Assembly: GCF_000247815.1 (NCBI RefSeq)
Contig: NC_021675.1
Span: forward strand, 67,227,040 to 67,291,039
DNA from: Ficedula albicollis
Taxonomy: Eukaryota; Chordata; Aves; Passeriformes; Muscicapidae
Length of the DNA: 64,000 nucleotides
Direction: 5' to 3'
This document shows, piece by piece, positions 63,928 to 64,000 of the stretch. The position numbers and the translations under genes were made by a program. Each line of letters starts with the position of its first letter. The stretch's first letter is position 1. The notes under the pieces were generated by a model, which was given only the letters and a program-made list of their open reading frames with translations, searched no databases and had not been told where the DNA came from.

Positions 63928-64000
63928 TAAACAAAAAAAAGCAACCAACCAACCAAAAAAAACCCCAAACCTAAACAAAAAAAACACCAACCCATTAAAA
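63928..64000. repeat. A-rich CCAA/AAAC low-complexity tract at window end
   Basis: Repeats of CAACC and AAAAACCCC type run to the window edge, so the full extent is unknown. Confidence 0.85.

Overview
This window looks like nuclear DNA of a bird, most likely a songbird. The reasons are many 5'-truncated CR1 LINE fragments with the typical ATTCTRTGATT-type 3' end, LTRs resembling avian endogenous retrovirus LTRs, and one intact-looking reading frame resembling ITPRIPL1 (inositol 1,4,5-trisphosphate receptor-interacting protein-like 1), a family I recall as multi-copy in songbird assemblies. Most of the window is AT-rich, gene-poor sequence with no coding exon I can support. Nothing bacterial, and no tRNA or rRNA gene, was recognised.

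Layout. 0-1.3 kb: an LTR interrupted by a 443-base C run. 1.3-19 kb: AT-rich spacer with a 267-bp-offset tandem duplication and five CR1 pieces. 19.2-23.3 kb: a repeat-dense block with two copies of an unidentified module each joined to an avian-type LTR, two N gaps and two isolated Ns. 23.4-24.4 kb: the only gene, on the minus strand, an ITPRIPL1-like coding exon that stops partway through its Mab-21-like domain next to an LTR fragment. 24.4-28.1 kb: GC-rich 5' flank of that gene, with about 16 copies of a 67-bp minisatellite, a 95-base G run, and an apparently identical 672-bp segment present twice. 28.1-64 kb: AT-rich spacer with CR1 remnants (one very old) and several head-to-tail duplications, the largest a near-identical 1,008-bp pair at 55.2-57.2 kb.

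How it fits together. With one gene there is no pathway to describe. The structural story is in the flanks. The upstream module of the gene exists in three related versions, one carrying a single ancestor-like minisatellite unit, one the expanded array, and one short relic lying upstream of a second copy of the same flank. Comparing the two copies of the 672-bp segment suggests that the G run stands in for about 330 bp of real flank, so part of this locus is probably mis-assembled. The many clean two-copy duplications should be checked against reads before any biological meaning is given to them.
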